Positions 50,506-58,235 of a stretch of DNA of 58,680 bases are shown piece by piece. The position numbers and the translations under genes were made by a program. The stretch covers positions 1 to 58,680 of the forward strand of contig JANNFX010000271.1 in the NCBI GenBank assembly GCA_031380225.1, in the 5' to 3' direction. The DNA is from JANNFX01 sp031380225. Lineage in GTDB: Bacteria; Pseudomonadota; Alphaproteobacteria; Rhizobiales; Hyphomicrobiaceae. Below the pieces are notes generated by a model. That model ran no database searches, was not told the origin of the DNA, and was given only the letters and a program-made list of their open reading frames with translations. Each line of letters starts with the position of its first letter. Positions within the stretch are counted from its first letter, which is position 1.

Positions 50506-51690
50506 ATGGCTAAAGCCGGCAAGGATGGGCAGCCCGTCAAACCTGCGACCGAGGTCGTTCACAGCGGCCGCAATCCGGGCCAGCAGCATGGATTCGTCAA
50601 TCCGCCCGTCTATCGAGGATCGACGGTTCTATATCCGACCGTCGAAAGCCTGAATGCGAAGACCCAGCCCTATTCGTATGGCCGCCGCGGGACGCCAACT
50701 GTTACAGCTCTTGAAGACGCACTGTCGAAACTCGAGGGCGGCGCGAAGACCAAACTGACGTCATCAGGCTATCAGGCCGTCACAACGGCATTGTTGGCGT
50801 TCGTTGAGGCTGGTGATCACATCCTGATCACCGACAGCGTCTATCAGCCGGCACGTCAGTTCTGCGACTACATTCTTAAGCGAATTGGCGTTGAGACGGA
50901 ATATTATGATCCGTTGATCGGCAGCGGCATTGCGAAGAAAGTTCGCCCTAATACACGGCTGCTCTATACCGAGAGCCCGGGTTCTCAAACTTTTGAGATG
51001 CAAGACACGCGCGCGTTCTCCGAAGTCGCTGCTGATAAGAAGCTTTGGCATTTGATGGACAACACGTGGGCCAGCCCGCTGTTGTTCAAACCGTTTCAGC
51101 ATGGGGTTGACGTTTCTATTCAAGCGGCAACGAAATACGTCGTCGGTCATGCCGATGCGATGCTTGGCGCAATTACGTCAAATGAACGCGCAGCGAAGCA
51201 CATCGAAATGGCCGCTGGCACATTGGGCGTCTGCCCCGGTTCGGAGGAGACCTTTCTCGGACTCCGCGGGTTGCGCACTTTGGACGTGCGCTTGAAAAAG
51301 CATGAAGCCTCTGGCATCGCAGTCGCCGAATGGCTGGCCAAGCGCCCCGAAATCGCGCGCGTCTTACATCCTGCTTTGCCAAGTGACCCCGGCCACGCGT
51401 TGTGGAAACGCGATTTCCTCGGCGCCTCTGGCCTATTCTCGGTCGTACTGCGGCCGGTCAGCGCCAAGGCCGTTGCCGCCATGCTGGACGGATTGTCTTT
51501 GTTCGGTATGGGCTATTCGTGGGGCGGCTACGAAAGCCTGGTTATCCCGTTTGATCCATCGAGTTATCGCACTGCGACGCGCTGGCAGGCTGAGGGCCCC
51601 GCGCTCCGTTTCCACATCGGACTTGAGGATGTCGGCGACTTAATTGACGACCTTGAAGCAGGCTTTAGCCGAATGAAGGCGGCGGCCTAA
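50506..51690 (+). CDS. metC: Cystathionine beta-lyase
   Basis: PLP enzyme of the Cys/Met metabolism family, cleaving cystathionine to homocysteine. The PLP lysine is K210 in QAATKYVVGHADAM; the active-site YGRRGTPT and SWGGYESLV motifs are present. 394 residues; start at 50506 follows AGGA by 7 bases. The divergent 136-base spacer with the binding-protein gene was checked for a SAM riboswitch and none was recognised. Cystathionine gamma-synthase is less likely from motif context. Confidence 0.92.
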   Translation: MAKAGKDGQPVKPATEVVHSGRNPGQQHGFVNPPVYRGSTVLYPTVESLNAKTQPYSYGRRGTPTVTALEDALSKLEGGAKTKLTSSGYQAVTTALLAFVEAGDHILITDSVYQPARQFCDYILKRIGVETEYYDPLIGSGIAKKVRPNTRLLYTESPGSQTFEMQDTRAFSEVAADKKLWHLMDNTWASPLLFKPFQHGVDVSIQAATKYVVGHADAMLGAITSNERAAKHIEMAAGTLGVCPGSEETFLGLRGLRTLDVRLKKHEASGIAVAEWLAKRPEIARVLHPALPSDPGHALWKRDFLGASGLFSVVLRPVSAKAVAAMLDGLSLFGMGYSWGGYESLVIPFDPSSYRTATRWQAEGPALRFHIGLEDVGDLIDDLEAGFSRMKAAA

Positions 51691-51814
51691 CTTCGCGCCA
51701 GAGATTAAATATTGGCAACGTCAGTAAAGGTGAGAACTTTCTGCGCACCTTGCCGTATTGGTACTTGATAACATCTAGAGCCACCATGGCCCGCGAATGG
51801 AGGAGACGCCCGCA

Positions 51815-52015
51815 ATGATGACCATCATTTTGACCGCCTGCATGATTTCCGATCCGAACGTCTGCAAGGAGCATCGGATGCCTATCGAAGGCGATATGGA
51901 TGTCACTCAGTGCGCCATGGCCGCTCCGCCCTTCATTGCACAATGGGCCGAGGAGCATCCAGAGTGGCAATTCAAAGCCTGGAAGTGCATGCCGGGCAAC
52001 TTGAATGATACCTAA
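51815..52015 (+). CDS. Small cysteine-rich hypothetical protein
   Basis: A 66-residue protein, MMTIILTACMISDP then four conserved-looking cysteines and an aromatic C-terminus (EEHPEWQFKAWKCMPG). A strong GGAGGAG lies 9 bases upstream of the ATG, making it a convincing gene. Similar small proteins with a PxWxxxxWxC end occur in Hyphomicrobiales, without a function I know. The hydrophobic N-terminus is short and may or may not be a signal. A terminator follows. Confidence 0.7.
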   Translation: MMTIILTACMISDPNVCKEHRMPIEGDMDVTQCAMAAPPFIAQWAEEHPEWQFKAWKCMPGNLNDT

Positions 52016-52049
52016 GACTTGCCCGCAGTGGTCTAGACTGAAACGATCA

Positions 52050-52087
52050 GGGCCTTGCCATTTGACCGGCAGGGCCCATTTATTTTG
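52050..52087. terminator. Bidirectional terminator between the small gene and the DUF1194 gene
   Basis: GGGCCTTGCC (52050-52059) pairs with GGCAGGGCCC (52068-52077) with one wobble, followed by an ATTTATTTT tract. On the other strand AAATAAATGGGCC precedes, so it may also stop the convergent DUF1194 transcript. Confidence 0.8.
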
Positions 52088-52095
52088 GGAAGCGT

Positions 52096-52833
52096 TCAAC
52101 CCTTTCGTGGCAGTGGCATATTCCAACTCATCTCAATCACAAATTTCTGCCGGATGGCGCGCGGGAAATCTTCGAAGCCCGCTGCCGGCAATACAAACCC
52201 GGATGGACCGCCTTTGACTTTGTCGGTGTACCACTTTTCGAGCGTTGCCTTTTGATCCCCTTCGAGGATCGGCAGCCCATTGATGGTCACGCCATCGTTG
52301 ACCAATTCATCGCGAATTTCTTCGGGAGGCTGGGTCGCATTACAGTTATCGGCACCGTCGCCGGAGACGTCGATGACGATGCGATTGGCCTTAACCGGAA
52401 TCTGCGTGACCAATTTGTCGGCAACATTGCGCAACATGCCGGCGACGCAGGTGAATTCTCCGCCCTCGCGCGGCAAGCCGCGGATTTTCGAGGCAACCGC
52501 CGCAGCGTCCGCCTTCGAGCGGATAACCGCCCACGGAACCGTCGTCCTTGGCTTGTCTGCCCAGCTGACCATGGCAAACGCGATACCACCTTGCGGACCG
52601 CTGAGGATCGCGTCGATCACGCCATCGTCTTCAAGCGCTGCCGCGATGCCTTCCATTTGCAATTGATAGCGCCGTTCATCGACGGAGTTCGAAACATCAA
52701 CGGAGACCACCAGTGCTGTGTCGACTTCGGCTTCTGGCGCCGCGGGTTCGCCTGAAAATGCCGCCCCAGCCGACATGATAACAGCCACCGAAGCCAGCAT
52801 GGATCGGCTCAGTGTCAATAGCTGGCGGAACAT
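52096..52833 (-). CDS. DUF1194 secreted VWA-like protein
   Basis: A 245-residue protein with signal peptide (MLASVAVIMSAGAAFS), then a VWA-type domain with the metal-binding DVSNS motif (D46, S48, S50; strand VVSVDVSNSVDERRYQLQM) and further VWA strands (IDVSGDGADNC). DUF1194 proteins are conserved secreted VWA-like proteins of unknown function in alphaproteobacteria. It is on the opposite strand and 4.5 kb from the larger VWA gene. GAGGG is about 10 bases upstream. Confidence 0.88.
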   Translation of the reverse strand: MFRQLLTLSRSMLASVAVIMSAGAAFSGEPAAPEAEVDTALVVSVDVSNSVDERRYQLQMEGIAAALEDDGVIDAILSGPQGGIAFAMVSWADKPRTTVPWAVIRSKADAAAVASKIRGLPREGGEFTCVAGMLRNVADKLVTQIPVKANRIVIDVSGDGADNCNATQPPEEIRDELVNDGVTINGLPILEGDQKATLEKWYTDKVKGGPSGFVLPAAGFEDFPRAIRQKFVIEMSWNMPLPRKG

Positions 52834-52864
52834 TCAATGGGCCCTCGGGGAACGCAGTCTTGCG

Positions 52865-53695
52865 TTACATTATAGCGCGATCCAGGTTCTTCGCCAATGA
52901 TAACCCTTTTATGGCGTCCAGCCCTTTGACATCTTTCAAAATTGTCCGGTCAAGGTCGGCTTCCGTGAAGTCGGCGCCGGTCAGATCGGCACCGGTAAAG
53001 TCGGCGTTCGACAGGTCAGCTCGAATAAACACTGTGTTTCGGAGATCGGCGCCGCGAAAATTAGCCATGGTGGCGACGACTTCGTAGAGGTCAGCGTCGT
53101 AGAGTTTGGTATTCGAAAAATCGCATCCGCGGAAAAAGTTGTGGGGGAAAGATGAGATGTCCATGCGTGTGTCGTGGGGTCCCAACTGGGCATATTTCAG
53201 GTCCGCGTTACGGAACGACGAGCCGTCGAAAATACCGGTGAAACGCACACCCTCAAGTTTGGCGTTATCAAATTTCGGTGCTTCGCTTCGATTGTTGGTG
53301 AGGTCGGTAAATACCGTCGGGCGCATGAACGTGGCACCCGTCAAATTGGCGCCAGAAAAGTCGGTTCGCGTGATGACAGCCCGGTCGAGCGTCGCCCCAA
53401 ATAGATTGGCGCCTTGAAGTTGAGCGCCGGTCAAATCGTTTCCAAACAGATTTGCGCGCTGCATCTGCGCAGCTTTGAAGTCGACTTTTGAAAGATCCAT
53501 GGAACTCAGGTCTTGGCCAGCAAGATTGGCGTGGCCAACGGCTGATTTGAAAAGAAGTTCCGTCACCTTGCCCGACGGCCGGTCTCTGTCGCCCGCGCTA
53601 ACGGGATTGAGGTGAGCTGCAACGAGGAGCAATGCTCCAATTGCACGGGTAAATCGAGTAAACTGCCAAGCCCCGCACCCATCAGGAAGGTCCAT
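52865..53695 (-). CDS. Secreted pentapeptide-repeat protein
   Basis: A 276-residue protein with a signal peptide (AIGALLLVAAHLNPVSA) and about 40 pentapeptides of A(D/N)LxX type between residues ~55 and 262 (ANLAGQDLSSMDLSK, ANLTGATFMRP, ADLSNADFTGADLTGADF), forming a right-handed quadrilateral helix. Such proteins are typically not enzymes; the secreted form could be structural or a periplasmic factor. GAGGGAA sits 5 bases upstream of the ATG at 53695. It is 31 bases downstream-facing from the DUF1194 gene and may be co-transcribed with it. Confidence 0.85.
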   Translation of the reverse strand: MDLPDGCGAWQFTRFTRAIGALLLVAAHLNPVSAGDRDRPSGKVTELLFKSAVGHANLAGQDLSSMDLSKVDFKAAQMQRANLFGNDLTGAQLQGANLFGATLDRAVITRTDFSGANLTGATFMRPTVFTDLTNNRSEAPKFDNAKLEGVRFTGIFDGSSFRNADLKYAQLGPHDTRMDISSFPHNFFRGCDFSNTKLYDADLYEVVATMANFRGADLRNTVFIRADLSNADFTGADLTGADFTEADLDRTILKDVKGLDAIKGLSLAKNLDRAIM

Positions 53696-53815
53696 GCTAT
53701 TCCCTCATAGTGCGGAGTTTACCGGCTCATGCAGTTTCACACGTTACGAGACGTTCGCAATCGACGTCCAGATCACTTCAAAAGGCAATAAAGGTTTATG
53801 GAGGCATGAAATCCG

Positions 53816-53989
53816 CTAGTTTCCTGACACAGGCGTTCAATTCCCCCAAGGATCGTCATCCCGGCGCGACCACTTGGGAATCCCGTTGCGGGACAGGGCG
53901 GGATCCGCGCTAGCTTAAGTACTCGCTTAAATTTCGGTCCTGCGCGGGGATCACGCTGCGGGGAGACCTGAATTGGGAACCAAGCGTCA
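53816..53989. repeat. Intergenic repeat, copy B (copy A at 6943-7118)
   Basis: About 174 bases aligning with copy A in the same orientation, sharing the CCCCCAAGGATCGTCATCCC core and the ending AAGCGTCA. Here the GGGATCCGCGCTAGC arm is less well matched to its partner than in copy A. It ends 11 bases from the stop of the minus-strand PCuAC-like gene, as copy A does for HPr. The rest of the 305-base gap (53696-54000) shows no gene. Confidence 0.85.
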
Positions 53990-54000
53990 CTGCCTGAACT

Positions 54001-54474
54001 TTAGTTTTCGTCAGGTTCGACCATGACCTCGATCTCTACGGACCCAGCAGTCTCAAAGGTCAGCGTCAACGGAATGCGGTCATAGGCGGTCAATGGCCGT
54101 TTCAGGCCGGTTAATTCAATGAACGGCCCCACCGCCTCAAACTTTGTCACCGAATGTGCAGGCAGCTCGATGCCGGCCGCAGCAGTCTTGATGTCTGCTC
54201 CTCCGTCAACCTTTCCGGCACCAGCAGTTTGAGGATCGGCCAAGGGATGAATTCCGGCGCTGCCGGCGTCCTTGCAAACCACCGCGATAAGGCGGTCGCC
54301 AGTTTGTCCAGAATTCCGGATCGACATTTTGACAACTGCCGTCCGATCCGCACTCTCGCGCGTCCAAGGATGCTGGATGTCGAGCAGGTTGTGTTTTTTG
54401 CTATGCGCCAATGCTGCGACTGGCGTGGCCAATGCAGCAATCACAGCAATTAAGAGAACACGCCCAAACTGCAT
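54001..54474 (-). CDS. PCuAC-family copper chaperone-like protein without copper ligands
   Basis: A 157-residue secreted protein (LLIAVIAALATPVAALA signal) of the PCuAC/DUF461 family: QHPWTRESADRTAVVKMSIRN, then a DRLIAV strand, LTGLKRPLTAYDRIPLTLTF and VEVMVEP-like end. Family members bind copper with an H/M set that includes an HIML (HxM) motif; here the corresponding segment is PFIELTGL and the typical methionine-rich positions are not seen, so copper binding is likely lost or changed. Start at 54474 (MQFGRV); a GTG-led frame begins at 54501. Confidence 0.78.
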   Translation of the reverse strand: MQFGRVLLIAVIAALATPVAALAHSKKHNLLDIQHPWTRESADRTAVVKMSIRNSGQTGDRLIAVVCKDAGSAGIHPLADPQTAGAGKVDGGADIKTAAAGIELPAHSVTKFEAVGPFIELTGLKRPLTAYDRIPLTLTFETAGSVEIEVMVEPDEN

Positions 54475-54526
54475 CGGTATTAATCCATCCACTGCCATCA
54501 CATGACGGATGATTTTGTATCACAAA

Positions 54527-55438
54527 TTAGACTGTGATGATACCCTCGGCAACGCGAACCGCGTGCCCACCAATGCGTACGGTTACCAGCTTTCCGGCCT
54601 CAACTATGGTCGTCAGGTGAATAAAGCTTGGCCGGCCCATGTGAACACCTTGCTCAATGACCCGTCGATGTGAACCGTCGGGTAAGCGGTCAAAGTGATA
54701 GATGGCGCCGGCCAAACAGACGGCCGCAGAACCGGTCGCCGCGTCTTCTGGAATTCCAACGTCGGGTCCGAACATGCGCGCATGGAACACCGGTGCGCTT
54801 GGACCCGCCTGCCGCGTGTAAAGGTAAGCACCCACGAGGCCTTGTTCACTGAAAGCAGCAGCCCAATGTTGCGGATCAACCGTTGCCCGCGCCAACGCCT
54901 CAAGTGTTGAAACTGGAATGAAGCCAAACGCGTTGCCTGCGGCGAAACACGACGGCCGGTGATTCTCGAAACCGATCTCGCTCGGGATGAGGCTGAGGGC
55001 CGCGGCGAGTGTCTCAATCGGCGGCAATACGCCAGCTTCGGCTGGCAGGCGCGGCGCATCGAACTCGGCATACGTCGCGTGGCCATTGCGAACCCTGACG
55101 CCAACACGCACCGTTCCCGCAGTCAACTCTAGAATAATGATGCCGTCCTGATCGGCGCCCTGATCTGCCGTGCGCAGTTCGCCGAGCAAAACTGCGGCTC
55201 CAACTGTTGGATGGCCCGCAAACGGTAATTCCTTGGCGGGCGTAAATATCCGCAATCGTGCCGAGTGTGCCGGTCTGCTCGACGGCACAATGAAAACAGA
55301 TTCAGAAAGGTTCAATTCGCGAGCAATGTTTTGCATTTGCGTTGAATCGAGTTGCCCCGCATCGCGCACAACGCCAAGCGGATTTCCGGCAAAGCGGTGC
55401 TCCGTAAAGACATCGAGAATATGGTAATTGAGCTGCAT
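54527..55438 (-). CDS. PhzF-family isomerase/epimerase-like protein
   Basis: A 303-residue PhzF/DapF-fold protein: QLNYHILDVFTEHRFAGNPLG, LNLSESVFIV with the catalytic Glu of the family, PFAGHPTVGAAVLLGEL and DAATGSAAVCLAG. PhzF homologues include isomerases and epimerases; none of the phenazine genes is present, so the substrate is unknown. Start at 55438 after GGGGA; the frame opens at 55450. Confidence 0.92.
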   Translation of the reverse strand: MQLNYHILDVFTEHRFAGNPLGVVRDAGQLDSTQMQNIARELNLSESVFIVPSSRPAHSARLRIFTPAKELPFAGHPTVGAAVLLGELRTADQGADQDGIIILELTAGTVRVGVRVRNGHATYAEFDAPRLPAEAGVLPPIETLAAALSLIPSEIGFENHRPSCFAAGNAFGFIPVSTLEALARATVDPQHWAAAFSEQGLVGAYLYTRQAGPSAPVFHARMFGPDVGIPEDAATGSAAVCLAGAIYHFDRLPDGSHRRVIEQGVHMGRPSFIHLTTIVEAGKLVTVRIGGHAVRVAEGIITV

Positions 55439-55534
55439 GGATCCCCGCATGTATAACGGGAAAACCCCGCGCTAAATTTGAATCGTGCCCACTTTTTACA
55501 AGTCTTGGAAGCCCTCGGCTGTGCTTACCCTCAA

Positions 55535-56269
55535 TTATCGACCCTGGTCAAAGATGTGATGCAACAACACATCTGCATAATGCGGCATAGCAATCCCGTC
55601 GAGATCTAGTTTGTTCCTCACAATTACGATATCAGCCAACTCTGGATTGGCTTCGGTTGAGATGTGCTGCAGTATTTTTGCGCGCAGTTGATCGGCGTCG
55701 AGTTGAGACTGGTAGCTCACCGCGATTGAAATTTGTGCTCGGGTGAGCGTGAGGGTGTAGCCCGGCTGTGACGCCAAGTCTGCAGCGCCAAGACCGGTCT
55801 CTTCTGCAACTTCGCGCGCGATACTCGACCGGATATCGATAATGCGACAGCCGTCCACGTTTTTGATATCACGCCGGTCGATAAATCCACCTGGAAGATA
55901 CGCGAGTCCGGCGTTGATGTTGCCTGCGGTTTGCAGGCCGAGCAGCACCGCGCCATCGCGCGACCGGATCAACGCCGATCCAAAGCCATCGGTAATGCCG
56001 CAGCCTGGCTGCTCGCCGGTTTCGCGCCAGTACAGGAAGGCCTTGAAGGCGGTTTCGAAGAACTCTCCCTTAAGCGTGCCGTCACCGATGCTGTAATCGG
56101 CCAGCATCAAGACTTGGCCGTTAAAGAACGCTGGGCTCTCAGCGGAACGGCGCTGCCAATGAGCATCGATCAGAGCGGAGTTCTGTCGAGCATAAAGCCA
56201 CGGCCGGTCACCGGCCACTAATTCACAGTGTTCGACGTGAACAACGCGGCCGTCGCTGTTTCCCGGCAT
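55535..56269 (-). CDS. NUDIX hydrolase with stretched Nudix box
   Basis: A protein whose C-terminal half has a Nudix box REVAEETGL (152-160), where the glycine pair that opens the box (PGGFID, 127-128) lies about 25 residues before it rather than the usual 14, i.e. an insertion of roughly 11 residues (RRDIKNVDGCR region). It resembles NADH pyrophosphatase/ADP-ribose-type Nudix proteins without a clear zinc ribbon. Starts at 56269 and a GTG at 56281 are possible; 56317 overlaps the next gene. It lies directly downstream of the channel gene. Confidence 0.78.
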   Translation of the reverse strand: MPGNSDGRVVHVEHCELVAGDRPWLYARQNSALIDAHWQRRSAESPAFFNGQVLMLADYSIGDGTLKGEFFETAFKAFLYWRETGEQPGCGITDGFGSALIRSRDGAVLLGLQTAGNINAGLAYLPGGFIDRRDIKNVDGCRIIDIRSSIAREVAEETGLGAADLASQPGYTLTLTRAQISIAVSYQSQLDADQLRAKILQHISTEANPELADIVIVRNKLDLDGIAMPHYADVLLHHIFDQGR

Positions 56270-56282
56270 GCGCGGGCTCACT

Positions 56283-57449
56283 TTAAAGTCCGGCCACGGC
56301 TGAGATATTGGCGGCAATTCCAGACCACATGATTGCTGTCAGCGCTCCGATGTAAGCCAAGCCGAGCACCAGCGCCCAAATCCGGTCGCCTCGCGATATG
56401 GATCGCTCACGCTCTTCATGACCACCGCCCCATGACGTGGTCACAACGCGGAGCAAGGACAGGATGATGAACGCGTAGGACACCAGATAGACTTTGTCGA
56501 TGAGCATCAAATAGTCGACTTCCGGCAGCGACGAGGCCGCCGTGATTTGTAATGCAACCAGTGTCAGAAGGGCAGTGATTCCGAGCCCGATACGGCCGTC
56601 GACGTAGATGGGGCGGACAAAAAATACCAGTGAAGCGCAGACAATGATCAATAGGACGGGCACAAAGGTCTTGACGGATAGAGCTGTTAACGGCCGCTCA
56701 ATTGGCACCGAGACGATGCCACGCGAATAGTTTTCTGTTCCGTCCGAGGTCAGGTCGCCGAAGTTCGTTGGATACGTGTTCGAGGCGAACTCAAGCCGCG
56801 GCTTGCCCATGATGAAACCAGGCAATGAAATGGCAGGGTTGATAGCGACAGGAATTTTGTCGGCCTCATAAATTTGAGCGGCAGTTGTGCCGACCGTATC
56901 TTCGAATAGGATTTTCAGAACCTGGTGATCGAAGGGATATTTTTCAAGCTGGAATTTGGCTGAGAAGCGGCCCTGATTGCGAATGATGGCGTAGCGCGAA
57001 CCATCCGGCATTTCTTTCGGTTCTTCGTAGAGGTTATCACGCACGTGGTCGTTCGGCGCGTAACGGTTCATGAATTCCAGTGATTTTTGTGGTGTGATGT
57101 CCGACCCCTTCCAGCGGAACCAGACGTAAAGATCGACAGCATAACTGTGGGTGCGGAAATCAAGTTCTTGAATGTCGTTGATGTAGACGCCGGTGGTGAC
57201 AATGGCCGGGCCAGCGTTCACAACTTTAGCGTCTGGAGTGGCAGGTTGAGCGGCGTCTGGTTGGGCCGTGAGTTTGGGGTCGAGGCCTTGGGCGGCTCGT
57301 TCAACCGCTTCGGGAATGGCGTCTTTCGCCGCTTCGCCGGCTGAGGCCGGCAACGGCTTTGCGATTTCAATGGTGCCAGCGACAGCGGCTGCCACACACA
57401 CCATTGCAGCGGCGGCGCGGACGCGGCCAAATCTCAATGTCCAGTTCAT
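56283..57449 (-). CDS. Pentameric ligand-gated ion channel (Cys-loop receptor-like) homologue
   Basis: A 388-residue inner-membrane protein: signal/anchor near residues 13-38, an Ala/Pro-rich linker, an extracellular beta-sandwich (80-255) with the YPFDHQ Pro-loop motif (171-176), then four helices: TM1 259-279, TM2 286-306 (GLGITALLTLVALQITAASS, pore-lining), TM3 313-336, TM4 356-378. Prokaryotic members such as GLIC and ELIC are proton- or amine-gated cation channels. The long N-terminal segment before the ligand domain is unusual. AAGGTGG precedes the ATG. Ion selectivity cannot be deduced. Confidence 0.88.
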   Translation of the reverse strand: MNWTLRFGRVRAAAAMVCVAAAVAGTIEIAKPLPASAGEAAKDAIPEAVERAAQGLDPKLTAQPDAAQPATPDAKVVNAGPAIVTTGVYINDIQELDFRTHSYAVDLYVWFRWKGSDITPQKSLEFMNRYAPNDHVRDNLYEEPKEMPDGSRYAIIRNQGRFSAKFQLEKYPFDHQVLKILFEDTVGTTAAQIYEADKIPVAINPAISLPGFIMGKPRLEFASNTYPTNFGDLTSDGTENYSRGIVSVPIERPLTALSVKTFVPVLLIIVCASLVFFVRPIYVDGRIGLGITALLTLVALQITAASSLPEVDYLMLIDKVYLVSYAFIILSLLRVVTTSWGGGHEERERSISRGDRIWALVLGLAYIGALTAIMWSGIAANISAVAGL

Positions 57450-57485
57450 TCGTTTCCCACCTTATGAACCGGCGCAGCCTCCCGC

Positions 57486-58235
57486 TTAAGCTGCCGTCAG
57501 TTTCTTCATCACGTCTTCTGAAACTTCAAAATTCGCGTAAACGTTTTGTACGTCCTCGTCGTCGTCAAGCGCTGCAATCATTTTCATGACCAAAAGCGCG
57601 TTGTCTTCATCGACAAGTGTCGTCAAGTTTGGCCGCCATACTGTCTTGACGCTGTTGGCTTCGCCGAGTTTTGTTTCGAGCGCCGCCGCGACTGTGCCGA
57701 GTGTATCGAACGGGCACGTTACGACATGATGCACGGCGTCAGACTGCACATCGTCAGCACCTGCATCGATCGCCGCTTCCAACATCACGTCAGCCGAGGC
57801 AACGGTAGCTTTATACGTGATCTCGCCGGTATGAGTGAACATATGTGAGACCGAGCCGGTTGAGCCCAAGTTGCCGTAGTATTTTGTAAACACCGACCTG
57901 ACCGCACCCCCTGTGCGATTGCGATTGTCTGTCAACGCTTCGGCGATAATGGCGACGCCGCCTGGCGCGTAGCCTTCGTAGCGCACGCTGTCATAGTTGG
58001 CAGTGTCGGTTCCGGACGCCTTCTTGATTGCGCGCTCGATGTTATCTTTCGGCATGTTTTCGGCGCGCGCTTCTTGGATGGCGAGGCGCAGCCGCGGGTT
58101 CATGGCCGGATCAGGCATTCCCAATTTGGCCGCCACCGTAATCTCACGGCTGAATTTGGCGAAGATTTTCGCGCGGGCCGCATCGGCGCGGCCCTTTTTG
58201 TGCATAATATTTTTATAAGCTGAATGGCCGGCCAT
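57486..58235 (-). CDS. YebC/PmpR-family regulator
   Basis: A 249-residue protein with the three-domain YebC fold: MAGHSAYKNIMHKKGR, KIFAKFSREITVAAKLG, GGVAIIAEALTDNRNRT, and the acidic C-terminus. The family has been assigned both as transcription factors and as translation factors relieving proline-rich stalling. It is 36 bases from the channel gene on the same strand. Near-universal; the call is firm, the role less so. Confidence 0.95.
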   Translation of the reverse strand: MAGHSAYKNIMHKKGRADAARAKIFAKFSREITVAAKLGMPDPAMNPRLRLAIQEARAENMPKDNIERAIKKASGTDTANYDSVRYEGYAPGGVAIIAEALTDNRNRTGGAVRSVFTKYYGNLGSTGSVSHMFTHTGEITYKATVASADVMLEAAIDAGADDVQSDAVHHVVTCPFDTLGTVAAALETKLGEANSVKTVWRPNLTTLVDEDNALLVMKMIAALDDDEDVQNVYANFEVSEDVMKKLTAA

